Shown here: positions 33,379 to 45,400 of the stretch, piece after piece
How positions within the stretch are numbered: position 1 is the stretch's first letter
How the letters are laid out: every line of letters begins with the position of its first letter
Assembly (NCBI GenBank): GCA_014526335.1
Contig: JACTAT010000022.1
Coordinates: forward strand, 1,742,604 to 1,806,603
Direction: 5' to 3'
DNA length: 64,000 nt
Origin: Chrysaora quinquecirrha
Taxonomy: Eukaryota; Cnidaria; Scyphozoa; Semaeostomeae; Pelagiidae
Made by a program: the position numbers and the translations under genes
The notes under the pieces: model-generated
Database searches by the model: none
Told to the model about the DNA's origin: nothing
Seen by the model: only the letters and a program-made list of their open reading frames with translations

Positions 33379-34531
33379 ACTTGTCACAGAAAAGATAAAG
33401 GGTCTGGATCAGAAAGGTAGAGGTCTAGAGTAAGAAGGTTGAAGAAGGCGTTAGCGCTAGGTGATTATCAGAGGCTGAGAAGAAATTGTTCGTTGCTCGA
33501 CATTGCAGGAAGAAGAAAGACTACGGAAAATTAGAAAAATTTTCAGCCACAGTAACAACTTTACCTCTTTTGTCAATGAAAGATATTTTATTTCATATTC
33601 TTGATTCAGTGTTAGAACTCCTTTTATATTCTCTTCTGCAACTAACTAGAGGTTTTAAGAAAGAAAAATCATCAATATTCAAAATAGTTTTGAGTAGGAT
33701 AAAATTTCGAAAAAATTGCGAGAAACAGCGCGAACATTTTTGGACATACATAATAAAAAAAAGCTTTTCAACTTTTGAAGTATGCCCATTGTCAAAAAAT
33801 GTTTTCCGCCGTTTTTCCCATGGTGACCTCCTTCAGGGGCCTTCCGATACATAAACCTTATATATTCAGAATTTTTAAGAGCGAAAAAATCGAAAAATAC
33901 TTTTGGAAAAAATTCTGTGAACATGTTGAAGCAAGTGTCAAGACAAACAAGCTGGTTATAGCGATTGCGTCATAGCGGACACGTATACAACTCGTCAACA
34001 CAAAATAAAATTTCAGCCCGATTTCTGCAACCTCAGCAGATTTTCATAGTGTGATAAAAATGGGCCTAAGCTGTAATTTACCGAATAACAATGTCTACCT
34101 TCTTTGCAGTACTTTGAAAGGGCAATGCACCAAGTACTACAGTCCTGTCAATTCTATCATACCAATTCCTATCTATTTTTGAACGAAAAATATTCCATAA
34201 CAGTGTTGGATAAAACGCGATTCTTGTCCCCCAAGATTGCAGCCATGATGAGGTAACCATCTTTAATTTGCAAAGTACTCCATGTTAGATATCATCAAAA
34301 TGACGTAATGCTTAATTCTGATTGGCTGAAAAGTGGAAGTCTTTAGATTTAGCCAATCAGTTACAGTTATTTATCACGTGGCTTTGTTTTTATTCGTTTC
34401 GAAGAAGGTCAGGCGACATATTTTTGGTACATATTTCTGGTGCTATATTATGTAGTTGATCCCTCACTAGAAACACCTGATTGGAATTATAAATTCATCG
34501 CTTCAAAGGCAAAATAATTCAGGCTTGAAGA
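33379..34531. other. Intergenic, likely includes the promoter of the TBCEL-like gene
   Basis: Nothing coding is supported. At 34240-34440 there is gatgaggtaaccatc, gattggctgaaaagtggaag and ccaatcagttacag, including CCAAT-like words on both strands. This may be promoter sequence but it proves nothing. Confidence 0.35.
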
Positions 34532-37484
34532 ATGGCAGACGAAAACGAGGAAATCTTCTCTTTTGCCAAAGCATTGAAGAATAAATACACTGATTACGAG
34601 CCAAAGTTGTTTGATAACATTCAACTTTCGCCAAAGAGACGAGGTAAAACCTTGTTTTTATCATGTATTTCCTAAACACAATGGTTTCATGTTGAGCAAA
34701 CTCGTCATGAGACTTTATGCATATAATGAATTGAACCTTAAAATAATGTGTAAGAAGGTTGTTAGGAAAACACAACACAAAAGTACGTCATTCAACGTAC
34801 ATGAGAATTTATGATTACTGTAGCTATCACAAGACCTTTTATGTTTCCGAGGACAGAAAGACAATAACACTTGGAGAATGGACAATAAAAGAAGGAGCGT
34901 CATAGCGAGAGGAACAAAATTACCAGGGGGGCTACAGCCCCCAACATCTTGAAAAATAATTATTGGGCTGAGCCCCCTAACCCCCCCCCCAGCTCCACCC
35001 CATTAACAGTTTGAAAGGGGCAAATGGGCTTGTTCAAAGAAAATTATGGGCATTGTTGACAAAGCAGGTGATATAGTTTGAAGAGTGACTGACTGCTTAT
35101 CCCTTTGCCCCCTTGGTTGGCTACGCCACTGCTTAGTAACACTCTCAAGTAAAGAATGAGTGCCCAAGCTTCTAAATTGATTACTTACGATGGGCTTATG
35201 AATATGATGACTTCAAATGATGCTACTAAATTTTTATCAATGCTTAGTTAAACAACCTGTTAATGCTGTAATTATCCTTTCCTTGCAGCTGCATTTCTGA
35301 ATCAGCAAAGCCATCATCAAAGGCAAATTCTTGCTTTGGATGGATGCAAAGTTGGACATGCTGGTGAACCAGGAGAAATCGCTGATATTTGTCCCAATCT
35401 CAAAGAACTGGACTTGACAAAAAATTTGCTCAGTAGCTGGGAAGAGGTGATAAAAGCTCCGTGTTTGCCTTTTCATTTATCCACCTCTCTACTAAACCCT
35501 CTTTCTAATAAGACCCCTCTAATACATCCCCTCTCTAATAGGCCCTCTCTCAATTGCCCCCCTATCTCATGAGCCCTCTGTTACAAGCCCCCATCTTATT
35601 AGCCCCATCTCTAATAAGCCCTCCTTTATATGCCATCTCTAATATGCCCCCTCTCTAAAAATGCCCCTCTAATATGTGCCCTTTCTAATAGTGCCCCTCT
35701 AATATGCCCTCTCTCTAATAGTGACCCTCTAATATGCCCCTCTCTAATAAGACCTCATTAATAAGCCCCCATCTCTAATATGTCTCATCTAATAAGTCTC
35801 CTCTGTAATAATCCGTCTTTCTAATTAGCCCCCTCTAATAAGCCCCTCTCTAACAAGTCTGCCCTCTTATAAACCCNNNNNNNNNNNNNNNNNNNNNNNN
35901 NNNNNNNNNNNNNNNNNNNNNNNNNNNNNNNNNNNNNNNNNNNNNNNNNNNNNNNNNNNNNNNNNNNNNNNNNNNNNNNNNNNNNNNNNNNNNNNNNNNN
36001 NNNNNNNNNNNNNNNNNNNNNNNNNNNNNNNNNNNNNNNNNNNNNNNNNNNNNNNNNNNNNNNNNNNNNNNNNNNNNNNNNNNNNNNNNNNNNNNNNNNN
36101 NNNNNNNNNNNNNNNNNNNNNNNNNNNNNNNNNNNNNNNNNNNNNNNNNNNNNNNNNNNNNNNNNNNNNNNNNNNNNNNNNNNNNNNNNNNNNNNNNNNN
36201 NNNNNNNNNNNNNNNNNNNNNNNNNNNNNNNNNNNNNNNNNNNNNNNNNNNNNNNNNNNNNNNNNNNNNNNNNNNNNNNNNNNNNNNNNNNNNNNNNNNN
36301 NNNNNNNNNNNNNNNNNNNNNNNNNNNNNNNNNNNNNNNNNNNNNNNNNNNNNNNNNNNNNNNNNNNNNNNNNNNNAAATTCATGCTAACGTAAAACACG
36401 GGCATATTTTCAATCTTTAGAAGCATGTCCCTGACTTGTGCGAGGGGCATTTCAATCCTCTTGAGATCCTTGCTGAAACAAAAGTATTTCTTGAAATCAA
36501 TAGATTTCGAAACTAAAGGGGTAGGGTGTACAAGATTCCCATGGGAGTGAATTGCCCCTCGGTAAATTAAACCGCCCCCTGCCTTGACTGGAACGCCCCT
36601 TGGCCATGGTGCTTCTGATTTCTAATGCCTTTCAATGATTTTCTCACAGAGTTGAAGAGCTGCATTTGAGCTTGAATTCTTATGGCAAAGTAATCAGTTA
36701 TGCAGAAGCGTATCCCAATATCCGAAGACTCCATTTCAGCAGAAATGACTTGGACAATTGGGAAGATGTTATCAAGATTGGAAAAATATTCCCAAGCCTC
36801 AAAGTTCTAATTTTATGCGAGAATCCAGTAAAAAACATCTCAATAAAAGACCCAGAGAGTGTTTTCCCTGAGTTATCGACCTTGAGTTTGAGCAAGACAG
36901 GAGTAGAGGACTGGGAATCAGTCGACGAAATGAGAAAGCTACCAGCGCTGGAAGATTTGAGGCTTGTTGGTGTGCCTCTAGCTGAAAACGAGAATGGAGA
37001 TAACAAGCGTAAGCTGCTGGTATCGAGGCTGCCAAATATAAAGAAACTCAACGGAAGCGCGATTGATCGTGAAGAGCGGGAAGATGCAGAGCGAATGTTC
37101 ATACGGTATCATATGGATAGCGAGAACCCCCCGGAAAGATACTACGAACTCGTTGAAAAGCACGGTGAACTTGACAGGTTAGCGGAGGTTGATATGAGCA
37201 AAAAAGAAGTCGCGAAAATGTCTCTGCTTGTTGATGGAGAGGAACTGACGAAAATTATCGTTGATCTTTCTGTTGACACGAAAGCGTTCAAAAAGAGAAT
37301 CGGCAAGAAAATCGGTTTGCCTCCGAGAAGATTTCGCATGTTTTATTGTGATGTGGAGTTCGGTAACGACTGGAAAGAAGAAATGAAAATTGCTCATAAG
37401 CAACTGTCCACTTATCGTATGACAGATGGAGACAAAATTCTTGTTATTACGTATACTTCTGAACCTATAAACGTTTACCAGTGA
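34532..37484 (+). CDS. Tubulin-specific chaperone cofactor E-like protein (TBCEL), interrupted by a gap
   Basis: Regulator of tubulin: vertebrate TBCEL destabilises microtubules by acting on tubulin dimers in the cytosol. The exons are 34532-34643 (MADENEEIFSFAKALKNKY...), 35289-35446 (LRR start; CPNLKELDLTKNLLSSWEE) and 36650-37484. The last exon continues the leucine-rich repeats (VEELHLSLNSYGKVIS, RRLHFSRNDLDNWEDV). It then passes through the LRR cap RLPNIKKLNGSAIDREERED and AERMFIRYHMD to a ubiquitin-like end (RRFRMFYCDVEFG, MTDGDKILVITY). There is no N-terminal CAP-Gly, so it is TBCEL rather than TBCE. Compared with vertebrate TBCEL about 45-50 residues of LRR are missing between exons 2 and 3, presumably in the N gap. 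Stop TGA 37482-37484. Confidence 0.92.
35480..35876. repeat. Minisatellite of about 15-17 bp (CTCTCTAATAAGCCCC-like)
   Basis: About 25 irregular copies of ctctctaataagcccc or ctaatatgccc. It runs into the assembly gap, so the repeat probably caused the gap. It lies in the intron after the second TBCEL exon. Confidence 0.9.
35877..36376. other. Assembly gap of exactly 500 N
   Basis: Round-number run of N, a scaffold join of unknown true length. It very likely hides at least one TBCEL exon. Open frames drawn across it are artefacts. Confidence 0.99.
36377..36472 (-). other. Possible minus-strand coding exon at the gap edge
   Basis: Read on the minus strand, acceptor cttttgtttcag at about 36473-36484 is followed by an open frame encoding KDLKRIEMPLAQVRDMLLKI and then ENMPVFYVSMN. 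The gap truncates it. The peptide is protein-like and unlike the flanking repeats. I do not recognise it. A nested gene on the opposite strand, or a wrong or inverted scaffold join, would both explain it. Confidence 0.4.
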
Positions 37485-38227
37485 GAAACTTTGCGCGACA
37501 AATAACCCGCGTTTGTTCTTTTTCCGTTCTTTGGTCGGAATAACCGCTATTAATTTCTAGAAGTGTCTTCAAAATGGTTTGAGTATATCAGTTGTATCCC
37601 ATGATAGACAGCCCCCCATGCACCGTTCCAACGATTACTTAAAAAATTCTGCCGTGACGAGGAGCGCTTCAGCAGCCCAGTTGTTAGAAGGGTTGACAGC
37701 ATCTTGTCAATAGAATTCTACTGACTATGACAGCATAGCGGTACTATGGTACCAAAGTCTATAAAGATGATAAAACCTTGTTAGACCGTCTCTATGTATT
37801 CCATCATGATAATGAACACTCTTTATCCCCTTTGGTCCCCTTAAGCTTTCATTGTCTCTTTTAACTTTGGTGAAAATTTAATACCTCTAACCATGTACGG
37901 AAAAAGTTTACATCCCTGTTTTTAAAGGAAAGATGAACTGTTATATATTTAAAATAGCTAAATGTAGACTCTAAATCTAATTTACTCTACACTAAGAAGT
38001 TTGCCCACTGGTCTAGGGGTCTAAGTCAGTACCACAGTACCAAATGAAAACATGGTAGCTGTAGTTATTTTTGCTATTTGTAGTCATACGTATTTAAAGT
38101 AGGCAGAGTGATATATACTTTTCCCCGTTTATGTTTGTATATATTTCAGAAGAAAAGGTGTTTGAGATAAGAAAAGTTTGAGTATTCTTTGCATGTCATC
38201 TTTTTTGAACTTGCGGTTCAGAATTCT
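37485..38227. other. Intergenic after the TBCEL-like gene
   Basis: 3' flank with no clear poly(A) signal and no repeat that I recognise. Confidence 0.5.
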
Positions 38228-38665
38228 AGACTTATTACCTGAGTCGTTTATCGCTATTGAATTGAATGGCTGGACGCTCAAACTAGTGGTCAATTCAGCA
38301 GAAAAGTGGTCAATACCGCTGAGCCACGTTGGGGGAAAGATGACTGCATTACCGTTTTGCAATCTGAATTGGATTCCAGGGTTGGAGTCGTTCGCTGATC
38401 AGTTTTTCTGCTGAAAGATTAGTTCCATGAGTCTAGTTTGAGCGATCCTGAAAATGGTAGACACGAGTAAGAGAATCCTCTCCACTTTCAAAGACCAGAT
38501 TCGCAAATTTTGCTTCAAATTCACGTTTAGTTGGAGTAAAAGTGAAAGAAAGGATTCAAGTCCCAGTTTAATGACTCAATATATCTACCATTTTCCAGAA
38601 AATGTCGCGCCGATCCAGACCTCTTTGAAAAGGTTTATTGGGACTCAGGACTCAGGTTATCAGTG
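38228..38665. mobile_element. Palindromic repeat family G, copy 2
   Basis: It starts cttattacctgagtcgttta with tcgctattg and ends tattgggactcaggactcag with gttatcag, a mirrored pair. Internal agtggtcaattcagcagaaa is mirrored by ctgatcagtttttctgctga. It shares aatcctctccactttcaaag and ttttgcttcaaattcacg with family copy 1. Confidence 0.75.
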
Positions 38666-40655
38666 ATGTTGGGCGGTTTGCTTTACATACACTCTTCTTC
38701 TTAGAAAAAATTGTGCAAAGTGCTTTTCATTTCTTGATAAAAAAACTTCTTATAATTTAGCGCGATTATTAATTCAAAAAAAAACAGCCCTTCTCCGCAT
38801 TGCTGTATCGCGGCGGGAACCCATGGAAAATGGTCAAAACCACACTGTTATCAATTTCAGATTAATGATAAAACAATTTTAGGTTTTTCTGCCCTGTTAA
38901 CTTATTGTCCTTCTCAAAGTAGCTAAGCTAACAGATTATGATCAATCTGCGAAGAAATTTTTTACCAAAAATCGCGGAAATGAGTAAGAATCGATTTTCC
39001 CGCTTGATTCCTGATTGGTCAAAATTCGTCGGCCCTTCCCATTATCCGCGATAAATAAACAAAAGGGAAAATGATTGAATTTATGCAACAAGGAAGGTAA
39101 CCGTAGCCGCAAGCCCCAATCTTCAAACATGTTTTACTTTTGAATATTCTGTGGTTTTACTTGCCATTGCTTTCCTAAGTTTGAAAACGTGGGGGGACGT
39201 TTAGCAAGATGGAGAGCACATCAGCACGGAAGAATTTCCATTGTTGCGTTGCCTTGCTAATTTTAAAATCCTTAAGGTGAAAGCCTCCAGCGTCCAGCCT
39301 AATCTACAGGAACATTTCCTATTATGTATCGACTACAAGTTTTTTTTATCAAAAAGTTTTTTTGGGCCAATATTGAAGCTTTCTTAGATATTTCATGTTT
39401 TCAGTGCCAAAACCTTCTTGTGACTTTCTTTGCAAAAATTTTTGAATACAGTATTTCTAAGAATGCACAGTTTAAGACACTGTATTCATTGCACAAATAC
39501 CATGTTTTTCAAAGAAAATAATCATTAGACTCGTTTAATAGCAAGAAGAGCGACTGAACAGAAGAGCAAAGTAACACACAGAACATTAGGAGTGAGAGTA
39601 TAAAACAGAACTTTCTTAAGTTTCAAGAATCCAGTATTGAACTTTCTTAAACTTTAAAGATGTTAAGCACTACTTTCTTATAAACCTTCTTTCTTTCTAA
39701 ACCACTTTCTTATAAAAAAAACTTGTATAGAGATTCTTATGCTCCAACAGCGAAATCACAGCAAAGAAAGGTGGGAGGAAAATTTTGCTATAATGGTGGG
39801 CAGGATAGCCGCTGCATTATGGCTTTAGGGCAAGGGGCCAACGCGCTTGGGCATGGCTCGGAAGCGTTCGTTCTGGTCGGGCGTGTTCTTGCGTGTTGCT
39901 GTTTCTTGACATGGCTGTGCTAGTGCATGTTGAATTTGCCACTTAAATGTTTACTGAATTTTGGACATAATTTATGATGTTTTAACAAATTACAAGTACT
40001 TGTATTCTGTTGCTTAATATCGAGTATCACAACAGTTAAAAATCGAGCCAAGGTAAGTGAAATTACTGAAAAATCTTACGAGCATGCCGAAGCATTTTGT
40101 TTAGGCCGAGGCGGAGGCCCAACAAAAAAGGCCATAGGATATTGGACTAGAGATAAATGGACTAAGATCTTCTTTTAACACTTAAATGGATCAGAATTAT
40201 CTCCACTGATGATCACTTCAACATACTGAATGAATAAAACAACCCTAACTAGTCATATTTTTATGCCTTTTCCGCGAGCAAAACAGTCAGTTTTGAAGAT
40301 GTCTTTATCTTGAATTTTGATTGTATGAGGTTAGAACATAGACAGTTTCAGCCTATTGCTTATATTGAAATTCAATAAGGATAAGAATTTTCGTCGAGGA
40401 TTTAACAAAATGATGGCCTTATACTTTCTCATTGTTCATCCAAAACCATCTAATCTTGTTTTCAAAAGATTCATTTGCAAATCTTTGCCAAGGTTAAATA
40501 GTGAGCAGTATTTCCTGACCACTGTGCAGCTGTTGTTTCTTGCAATTGTGTATTTTCTTAAGAAACACCTGAACGTTTATAAACAGCTTGTGATAAGACA
40601 CAGAAAGATGAAATTCATTCAATAAAAATGACCAAGAAGATTTATTCTCTGAATA
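38666..40655. other. Intergenic, with a possible MITE at 39305-39725
   Basis: tatcgactacaagttttttt at 39325 is roughly mirrored by ttataaaaaaaacttgtata at 39713, which suggests another inverted-repeat element with the STTATAAAAA end type of families B and C. The remaining sequence is AT-rich and featureless to my reading. Confidence 0.5.
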
Positions 40656-40815
40656 TTTATCAGGGCTGGGCACTGCACCTTTCTTTTCGATGCCTGGCGG
40701 TGAAGGTGAAATGGTGTATTTTGTGCCAGTAACTAAGATCTCAGTAGTAGGTTGACGAATCGATATCCCGAACCTGGCTGTGAAACAACCATAGCTGAGG
40801 CTCAAAACCCAACCA
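40656..40815. repeat. Dispersed repeat family F, copy
   Basis: ggtgaaggtgaaatggtgta ... gtgccagtaactaagatctc ... cgaacctggctgtgaa matches the reverse complement of 11985-12125 over about 120 bp. Probably a short non-autonomous element; ends not defined. Confidence 0.6.
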
Positions 40816-40844
40816 CTGAGGAAAGGCAAGCAGGATTGAAATTT

Positions 40845-41175
40845 TTCAAAATCTCAAGCTATATAGAGTTTTCAATTGTTAAATCATATAAAGCATTCAA
40901 AACTTAGTCTAAATGCAAAGTTTCATTGTCCTCGCACTGGTCTTATTGATGTTATGAGCCTTCCAGTTCCCAATTCCAGAAGGGCTTTGATCCTGAAAAG
41001 TGACTTGGGGTGAAAAGTTTCATCCCACTGGGTCTAAGTCCTTATAAAATCATGAGCATAAAACTCATAAAATAAATTAATCATGATGCAGATGCTCTGA
41101 TAGTAAAACTTTTCACCTAGACCCAATTTTGGCAGCTTAACATCAATAAGGTATTGCCGCTGGTCAAAGCAAAGT
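40845..41175. mobile_element. Dispersed repeat family E, copy 1
   Basis: Contains aaatcatataaagcattcaa, gtctaaatgcaaagtttcat and a mirrored pair gtgaaaagtttcatcccact/gtaaaacttttcacctagac. A second copy is at 43615-43965. No coding capacity. Confidence 0.65.
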
Positions 41176-42438
41176 ACTGGAAACGTTTCTCTCTGATACC
41201 CCTTGAAGTACAAACATTAGATCAGGATATACAGAAAATAATACTAATCTAATATCAAGCTCATCTTAAATTTACCAGGAAACTTGTATTCTAACTTTTA
41301 GGAATCTACTTGTCATAAATGTTTGTCATTCCTAGCTACTGTAGCATTTACATCAGCTAATTCCTGCTTTGTAAGTCCTCATGTCTTTTTGTTAATGTGG
41401 TCAATGAATTCTTAAGTGAAACCCACCTTGTGGTAGGTTAAAAAAGGTATTAAATCTGTCTTGATAGATATTCATGTTTTATTAAAACCTTTCCATTGTA
41501 ACTGCAATTGCCACAATCCTAAATATTTTAAGACTTAATCAAAAACCAGTAAAAATTGAGTTTCAGTGTTATGTGCTAAAACTGTGAGAATTAATAAGAG
41601 GTCCTCAAACAAGCTTTTGGTTCATCATTCTTTTGTCTTTAATGCAGTGGCATAGCTATTGACCCAACAGTGGCAGGAAAAGGGGGTGTGGTCAAAAAAG
41701 ACCATGGTCAATGAAAATTAGGGCATTGCATTTTCATTTAGGAAATAAAAAAAAAAATTTTAGGAAATATACCCCAGGACTTTTTCTGGAGATTAAGGCT
41801 ACCTGCAAAATCCATCTTGCAATGATTGAGGGTGACTCCATTAGTGCTTGCACTTCCCATCAATCTCATCTCAAATGCTGTATGATTCCTGATTCCTGTT
41901 TTTGCAGCAAGCAAGGTCTTTTCCACAAGCAGGGATGGCAGCAGAAAGATTCCCTCCAAGGGGGTTCAGGTCCCAGCTTGCAGGATTAAGTTAAAAAAAT
42001 TTGCAGCTTTCTAGCCTACTGTATGTTTATGAAATTTTCTCTTCAAAACAATAAAAACGTTAGCTCAAATGGGTAGCAACTTCTAGCCCCCCTGGCCCCA
42101 CCCAACCCAGTCAACCCCTATTGCAACCCTTTTCTGTAAGACCATCCAGGTTTTTTATAGGCAACAGCTCAAATCACTTTAAAGACATGAGAAATGAAAC
42201 ACATCCTTTTTTCTCTAATAAAATGAGCCAACTACGTCTTTGTTCAACCCAGTTTATTTTTTCTTTTACCTGTAAACACACAAAATGTGAGTAAACTCAG
42301 AAAAATATTTCATCAATTTGTAAAGTAATTACTCAGACATTGTTTGCTTTAACTCAAAATACAATTTACATTTCTCAGACTACCTGCTGTTTTGAAAGAT
42401 AAACTTCTAGAACTGAATATTTCTCTCAATATTTTCAG
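41176..42438. other. Upstream region of the integrin beta gene
   Basis: Plain AT-rich sequence. A 5' untranslated exon must lie somewhere upstream because the coding start sits four bases after an acceptor-like attttcag at 42438. I cannot place that exon or the promoter. Confidence 0.4.
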
Positions 42439-42443
42439 GTACA

Positions 42444-45400
42444 ATGGCTCAGACAATATTTTATCTTCAGTTGGCATTTTTAGCAATCTTTATACTTAAC
42501 ACTATTTATGGTAAGTTTTGTACTTTTTTTGAACTTAACATTTCTTTTTAAAACTTGTTTAAGAACTTTTTGTAAAAACAAGAAGAGCTAATGTGCAAAC
42601 CAGGCATAGACCTAAGAGAGATGCCCTACAAGAGGTCCACAATCAGCATTATATTCTGCAAGTGATGCAGAAACCTGCATTACCAAATAAATATGCTTGC
42701 TTGCTTGCTTGCAAGGGGTATGTTTCTCTTTGTTTAAGCTATGCTGTGGGAGCAAGCCCTTTTCCCATAGGTAAGTCCTTTATACTTGGCAGGCTGTTTG
42801 CATAGCAGTGGTTGGCTGCATTGCCCCCTCCCTGTGTGTATGGACAAAGCCTGGTAGTGTGTGAACAATCAGCACGAGTGAAGACCCTGTGGCCAGGCAG
42901 CTCATTAGGTACAGAACTACTATGTCATGGCCAAACAATGTGCTGGGAGATCAAATGGGATGCGCAGGATCCATGATGATATCAAGAATGTCTTGACAGG
43001 GCTTATATAGATTTGGAGGTCTCCAATAGATCCCTCAATCCACTCCATAAAAGATAGAGTTTTCAATAGGAAGCAGTGATACAGTAGATCATAATGGAAA
43101 GCATTGCTGGGTATCAAGAAATGAGGGTGGAACATCTCTATGGGGTGGAGTGCATGATATGCCATACCTAATGATAGGCTACGCAATAGCAGAACAATAG
43201 AGCATTTTCATATGCAGCAAAATATGAAGGGTTCAACATTTCTTAGTGGCACCAGTTTCTCATGTTTTCTTTTGAAGAAACACAATCTGTGAAAGTTCAC
43301 AATAAAACTTAATGTATTTATGCGTTAGTAGTAAAAAGATCTTGCAAAATCACTGATTTCTAAATCTTTTTTAAATTTTCAGGTCAAGAATCTGTCTTTG
43401 ATTGCACGCAGCAAACATCCTGTAGAACTTGTATTCAAAATGGAAATAATTGCGCTTGGTGTAGAGACGAAGTAAGTATTTCTGAATGGCATGATAATCA
43501 TTGCCTATCATCAATAGGTTTTAACATTCATCAAGGCAACATTCCAGAAGAGCTGTTTCTCCAATCTCCTTGCAATGAGGATAGATCATTTTCGTAAATG
43601 GCCAACATCATTGAAATTTCTCGAAATCAAAAGATATCAATTTTTCGATGTGCAAATCATATAAAGCACTCAAAATTTAGTTTAGGTTCAAAGTGTTGCT
43701 ATCTCAGCGCTGGTATTATCGTTTTTAAGAGCGTTTAAAGTTTTGCTCAGACCGGGTAGGGTAAAAAGTTTCACCAAGTTCATTTTTTGTGGTCAAAGTC
43801 TTAATGGAATCGGGAACTTTGAATGCTTGAAAGGTAAGGCTACCAGTGCTAGGACCTCGGCTAGGACTGCGAAACTTTGTACCTAGGCTAAGTTTTGGAT
43901 ACCTTGTATGATTTTCGCATCAAAAACTCGATATCCTGTGATTTCAAAAAATTTCATTGCTGTCGGTCGTTTTCAGAAATGATCTGTAGTGGTTGTTCTC
44001 CTATTTATTGCGTTGGTTGGATTGAACATTTTGTAAGACACCATCCAAAGTATTAGGAAGCTTGGACCTTTGCTTTGAGGCTCATTTTGCAGAAACAGCT
44101 TTAATGATAACTGCAAATTTATTTGCTCAGTTGTGTTGACAATTGATTTATGGGTCCTATCTCTATTTTCAGATTTACAAAGAAGGCAAAAGATCATATT
44201 TTCCTCGATGTGACTTTTTAGCAAATCATAAGAGAAGAGGATGCAAAAAAATATCTGATCCCCCTTCAAATTATTCTTTGAATGAGGCAAGTATAACTTC
44301 AAAAGAATGAAACAAGATTCCTTGAGATTATAGATATTTAACTGTATTTGTGATTTTCATATGAAGCAAATTTGTAGGAGTTTTAAACACAAAATCATAC
44401 CACAATAACCATAAAACGCGATAGGATACTTTTATTATACAATTCGATGCGATAGGGTACGATACAATACGATACTATACTATACGACATAACTGGTACG
44501 ATAGGATAGTTATACTGGCTGAAAGCTACATAGCTTCTATACTATAATTAACCTTACGATACGATACGATACTATACGATACTATATGATACGGAAGGTA
44601 CAATATGATACTATACTATATCGACTGATACGATAGCTACTACAATATACTTTACGATATGATACGATATGATGCGAAACTGGTTATGCTGACCGATAGC
44701 TATATAGCTTCTATATAGCTTCTATACTATACCTTACGATACTATGCCATACGGCATGTACAATGGGATATCATACAATACTGACTAATATATGATAGCT
44801 ACTAAACGATACTCTACAATGCGGTACCATACGATACCGCAGAATACTAACGATACGATATGATAGCTACAAAACTATACTATAGTTACTATACTATGCT
44901 ACAAAAACTTCACTACGATGGCTACAATACTACTATAGGCCTACTTCACTGTATTGTTAATGCATCGTCTGCACTTTTCCAGAATTACTTTGAAACTAAC
45001 AACAACTCGCATAAGTACGAAACTAGACAAAAACACAACTATAATTATAAAGTTCATCGATTTAACAAAGTTTGGGGTAATAAAATGATAAGAAATTTAG
45101 GTGCTCGACTTTGGAATAACCTCCCAGAATCATTAAAACAAGTATCTAATGATAAGGCTTTTAGCAAGAATTTTAAGAACCTGACAATAGAAAGCTACTA
45201 ATATCCGGGGAAAAAATGACCAGCGAACATAGATAAGAAATTATTTCCTTTTTAAAAATATTAGAAAATGTCATGTTATAACCTCATAATTATAAATTAT
45301 CCTTTATTGATTTTGATCTTGATGTTATTTTCAACCCATGTTTTTTACCAATATTTCTAGAATTTAATATTTTGTTAGTTTTGTTAGTTTGTTAGTTTGT

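Noticed and set aside
35821..36450. Minus-strand frame of 209 codons across the gap
   Set aside because: Most of it is N. Only the 36377-36472 end is considered, separately, as a possible exon.
36666..37484. Start of a separate intronless gene at 36666
   Set aside because: The frame extends upstream to an acceptor at 36649 and continues the LRR register of the upstream TBCEL exons.
42840..43200. Minus-strand frame of 88 codons at 42920-43186
   Set aside because: No domain, no splice signals that fit, and it sits in integrin intron 1. Could not be supported.
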